Shown here piece after piece: positions 51,688 to 54,014 of a stretch of 54,014 nucleotides of DNA. Made by a program: the position numbers and the translations under genes. This DNA comes from Streptomyces jumonjinensis (lineage in GTDB: Bacteria; Actinomycetota; Actinomycetes; Streptomycetales; Streptomycetaceae), in NCBI RefSeq assembly GCF_009600885.1, contig NZ_VCLA01000082.1, forward strand, positions 1 to 54,014, read 5' to 3'. The stretch's first letter is position 1, and every line of letters begins with the position of its first letter. Under the pieces are notes generated by a model, which had not been told where the DNA came from, did not search any database, and saw nothing but the letters and a program-made list of their open reading frames with translations.

Positions 51688-52823
51688 CGGGCCCGCAGCG
51701 ACCCGCGTTCCACGAAGGCCAGATCCTGGCCGCCGCGGATCTGTCGGCCACGGTTCAGTACGCGCGCGGCGCGGCGGTGCGCCACGCCCTGCATCTGCAC
51801 GAATGGGGAATCGCCGAAGGGCTCGCGCTGGTCACCGAGGCCCGCACCGACCCCCTGACCAACGCCCGCTACGCCGAGGTGAGCGTGGAAGCGGGGATCG
51901 CGGTCGACGGAACGGGCCGCGAGATCGTCGTCGTCGATCCGGTCGTGCTGCGGGAGAGCGACTTCGAAGAGGTCAACGGCGCGGACCAGCCCACCGACGA
52001 GCCCTACCCGGTGTTCCTCACCGCCGCCGACCAGGAAAGCGCCGCCGCGCCCCGGGCGGACGCGTGCGGGGCCGTCGCCGGGCGGACCCGGGTGGAGGAG
52101 TCGTACCGGATCCTCTTCGGCCGCCTCGGGGACGAGCGGCTGGTCGGCGAACAGGAACCGCCCGCGGTCGGCGCCGCACCGGCCGACCCGCCGGTCCGCT
52201 GGCTCGTTCTGCTCGGCTATGTCCGCTGGACGGAAGGCCACTTCACCGGGGTGGAGACCGCGGCGCGCGGAGTGGCGCCGCGGTACGCGGGCGTCCGCGC
52301 GGACGCTGTGACGGCCCGGTCCGGCGCGCTGACCCTGCGGACGCACCGGAACGCCGAGGAGGGCGAACCCGCGGTCGTGCTGTCCGGCGGCGACGCGCCG
52401 AGCCTGGTCTTCGGCCTCTACCAGGGCGGCGGCTCCGTCGCCCCCCTGATGACGGTGGCGGCCAATGGCAACCTGACCATCGAGGGCAGCTTCACCGGCC
52501 GGATGCCGGCCGGCAGCACCCTGGTGACCTCCGGGACGGCCACCGACGGAATGCTGCTGCCGCTGCCCCCCGGGGTCACCCCGGAGCAGATCGCGGACGG
52601 CCGGGTCGTCCTCCACACCCACCTCACCCCGCGCACACCGCCCACCGCGACCGCCTCCACGCTCCACAGCGTCGTGGAGTCCGCCGTGGACGGCGACCGC
52701 CGGGTGCGCTGCCGGGTCCGCCTCTACGACCCGCTGGCGACGGGCGGCGAGGTCGTGGAAGCGCCCGGGGCGGTGGACTTCCTGGTCCTGGCGGCGGTCG
52801 CCGCGACGAACGGCGGTGGCTGA
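51684..52823 (+). CDS. CIS-locus paralogue C, fibre-like C-terminus
   Basis: A 379-aa protein. AFHEGQILAAADLSATVQYA, then WGIAEGLALV and VEAGIAVDGTGREIVVVDPV repeat the block of paralogues A and B without the Cys residues. The C-terminal part contains VAANGNLTIEGSFTGRMPAG, a turn pattern common in phage fibre stems, followed by a beta-rich domain with VVLHTHLTPR. Such composition fits a fibre or a fibre connector, but no receptor-binding domain is recognised. ATG overlaps the preceding stop. Confidence 0.7.
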   Translation: MTGPQRPAFHEGQILAAADLSATVQYARGAAVRHALHLHEWGIAEGLALVTEARTDPLTNARYAEVSVEAGIAVDGTGREIVVVDPVVLRESDFEEVNGADQPTDEPYPVFLTAADQESAAAPRADACGAVAGRTRVEESYRILFGRLGDERLVGEQEPPAVGAAPADPPVRWLVLLGYVRWTEGHFTGVETAARGVAPRYAGVRADAVTARSGALTLRTHRNAEEGEPAVVLSGGDAPSLVFGLYQGGGSVAPLMTVAANGNLTIEGSFTGRMPAGSTLVTSGTATDGMLLPLPPGVTPEQIADGRVVLHTHLTPRTPPTATASTLHSVVESAVDGDRRVRCRVRLYDPLATGGEVVEAPGAVDFLVLAAVAATNGGG

Positions 52824-52825
52824 CG

Positions 52826-53356
52826 ATGAGTGTGACCGTGGTGTACGTGGCCGACACCGGCCACGCGGTGGGCGCGCTGGCCCTCACCGGCGCCGAAGCC
52901 GCCACCGATGTGGAGCCGCTCATCGGCCGCGCGCTCCCGCTGCGGGTCGCCGTCGGCGAGGGCGGGACCGTGTCCCTCCCGCTCTCCAGCCGACGCCTCG
53001 CCGTGCTGAACGCGGACGACGAACCGGGCGTCCTCGCCGAGCCGCTGGCCTTCGGCGTCGAGCTGACGGCCGACGGCAAACCCCGGCCCACCCTGCTGCG
53101 CCTGGCGTCGTGGCGCGACGGGGTGACCCTGGCGACGAACGGACTCACCGTGGAACTGCCCCTCGCCGCCGGTCGCGCCACCCCGGTGGTGGCGCTGGTC
53201 TCCGGCGGTCAGGAGACCCATGTGCTCGCCGGTGAGATCCCGGCTCAGCAGACCCGGGTCACCCTCCCGCTGACTCTGGAGTCGGCGGGTGGGCATGGTG
53301 TGCTGGTGCTGGCTGCGGGTTGGGCGGGTCGGTTGATGAAGGCGGTGGTGGGGTGA
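52826..53356 (+). CDS. CIS-locus beta-rich protein, unknown function
   Basis: A 176-aa protein (SVTVVYVADTGHAVGALALT, PLIGRALPLRVAVGEGGTVS, LPLAAGRATPVVALVSGGQE, and the end AAGWAGRLMKAVVG) made mainly of beta strands. ATG 52826 lies 2 nt after the previous stop. Its C-terminal third is duplicated in the next short ORF. In the last 70 bp codon use drifts to G/T third positions, unlike its neighbours. No family recognised. Confidence 0.65.
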   Translation: MSVTVVYVADTGHAVGALALTGAEAATDVEPLIGRALPLRVAVGEGGTVSLPLSSRRLAVLNADDEPGVLAEPLAFGVELTADGKPRPTLLRLASWRDGVTLATNGLTVELPLAAGRATPVVALVSGGQETHVLAGEIPAQQTRVTLPLTLESAGGHGVLVLAAGWAGRLMKAVVG

Positions 53357-53579
53357 GCGCACCGGGCTCCCTGGTCGCCGGCGGGGTCAGCGTGGGGCTG
53401 CCGTTCGCCGCCGGTCGCGCCACCTCGGTGGTGGCGCTGGTCTCCGGCGGCCAGGAGACGTATGTGCTCGCGGGTGGGGTTCCGGTTCAGCGGGCTCGGG
53501 TCATCCTTCCGCTGCCGGCCGCGGGTTGGGCGGGTCGGTTGATGAAGGCGGTGGTGCGGTGAGCGCACCGGGCTCCCCG
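53315..53579 (+). repeat. Tandem repeat arms at the duplicated gene ends
   Basis: The segment from 53315 to about 53371 recurs from 53521 to about 53577 at 206-bp spacing with a single visible mismatch, spanning the C-terminal codons, the stop-start overlap and the first codons of the following gene. A less similar arm at 53163 recurs at 53405. Confidence 0.75.
53353..53562 (+). CDS. 69-aa ORF, partial tandem copy of the preceding gene's C-terminus
   Basis: GLPFAAGRATSVVALVSGGQ and AAGWAGRLMKAVVR mirror the end of the upstream protein, but 36 bases (12 residues) between them are missing, judged from a 242-bp repeat offset before and a 206-bp offset after the gap. Both ends keep the GTGA stop-start overlap with identical flanking sequence, so the copy is in frame and may be translated. 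Either a gene fragment tolerated because it maintains coupling to the next gene, or a small functional paralogue. Confidence 0.5.
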   Translation: MSAPGSLVAGGVSVGLPFAAGRATSVVALVSGGQETYVLAGGVPVQRARVILPLPAAGWAGRLMKAVVR

Positions 53580-54014
53580 ACCACCGGGGAGATCACCGTG
53601 AACCGCTGCACGGTGACGGTGGTCCGGCACGGCGGCTGGAGCTGGGGACCCGCCCCGGGGGCCCTGGTGCAGCAGATCGTCGACGCCCTGCCGGACCTGC
53701 TCGCGGAGCGCTTCGCCGACTGCTTGACAGGCGAAGGCCCGGACCTGGAGATCACCGAGCCGGTGACCGTGACGATCCGGCCCGCCGCTATGGGCCCGGG
53801 GCCCGGCAGCAGCGCCCCGCCCTTCGGCTTCAGCGTCGAACCGGCGGGGACGGCCGGGACCACGGCCCCCGAGCCCGCCCACCGGACCGCCTCGTTCGAG
53901 GACTCCTTCGCACCGGCGCGGCAGCCGTGGTCCCCGCCGCCGGTCACCGCGCTCTTCGGCGAACTCGCCGAACGGGACGAGCTGGACGCGCTGCTGGCGC
54001 TCCTGCCCGACGAC
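53559..54014 (+). CDS. CIS tape-measure protein (partial, runs off right edge)
   Basis: The first 152 codons are visible. TVTVVRHGGWSWGPAPGALV, ALPDLLAERFADCLTGEGPD and LEITEPVTVTIRPAAM match the N-terminus of the contractile injection system tape-measure family (Pvc14-like), whose length sets tube length. GTG start overlaps the stop of the short duplicate ORF. The second half of the visible part (about 90-130) is a low-complexity Pro/Ala linker. The remainder and the expected AAA+ ATPase lie outside. Confidence 0.8.
   Translation, partial: MSAPGSPTTGEITVNRCTVTVVRHGGWSWGPAPGALVQQIVDALPDLLAERFADCLTGEGPDLEITEPVTVTIRPAAMGPGPGSSAPPFGFSVEPAGTAGTTAPEPAHRTASFEDSFAPARQPWSPPPVTALFGELAERDELDALLALLPDD

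Noticed and set aside
33243..54014. Prophage interpretation of the tail gene block
   Set aside because: No capsid, portal, terminase, integrase or lysis genes; gene order and DUF4255/tape-measure families match contractile injection systems.

Overview
The window is high-GC DNA with the codon bias, TAT/lipoprotein signals, BTAD-type regulator and gene families of a Streptomyces or close relative. No rRNA, tRNA, CRISPR array or insertion sequence was recognised. Most long antisense reading frames are GC-bias shadows of real genes and are left out.

Left block (about 1-11,500) is part of a hybrid NRPS-PKS secondary-metabolite cluster. On the minus strand lie an NRPS gene cut by the left edge (degenerate half condensation domain, A domain, start of a PCP), a one-module PKS (KS-AT-ACP, malonyl-type AT, no reductive domains) and an MFS exporter. 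On the plus strand, across a 386-bp relatively AT-rich divergent region with two TTGCC-N6-GGCAA dyads and a 10-bp-phased repeat array, lie an A-PCP-C NRPS gene and a P450 translationally coupled to it.

Middle block (about 11,700-31,850) is mixed. It holds a polysaccharide pyruvyl transferase-like protein with a coiled-coil tail, an FMN reductase, a DUF4037 protein, a short cobalamin-independent methionine synthase-like protein and a split transketolase. Next come a small-membrane-protein / coiled-coil / response-regulator operon with an apparent frameshift, DUF3841, VOC and lipoprotein genes, an ABC exporter and a large membrane receptor-like protein with an extracellular type 1 periplasmic-binding domain. 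A TAT-secreted beta-helix protein and a complete three-component P450 cassette (ferredoxin, FAD reductase, P450) close the block. Two genes, the transketolase N-subunit and the ABC exporter, carry nearly identical MerR/SoxR-type promoters (CCTCAAG-N4-CTTGA[A/G]G, 19-bp spacer, -10 ending 7 nt from the ATG), which suggests a shared redox-responsive regulon.

Right block (about 31,950-54,014) is a contractile injection system (CIS/eCIS) locus. A divergent BTAD/SARP-like regulator and a 65-aa ORF face a tightly coupled plus-strand operon. In order the operon encodes a DUF4255 cap protein, a carboxypeptidase-regulatory-domain protein, sheath, tube, second sheath, second tube, a small protein, a LysM adaptor, a gp27-like hub, a gp5-like spike, gp25, two baseplate J proteins and a gpI-like tail protein with a large N-terminal extension. 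Then come three paralogous proteins of unknown role, a beta-rich protein with a partial tandem duplicate, and the start of a tape-measure protein that runs off the right edge. The AAA+ ATPase usually found in such loci would be expected just beyond. In the operon's promoter region a heptamer direct repeat with a 4-bp gap (GTGACGC-CGGT-GTGACGC) matches the architecture of SARP binding sites, next to the SARP-like gene.
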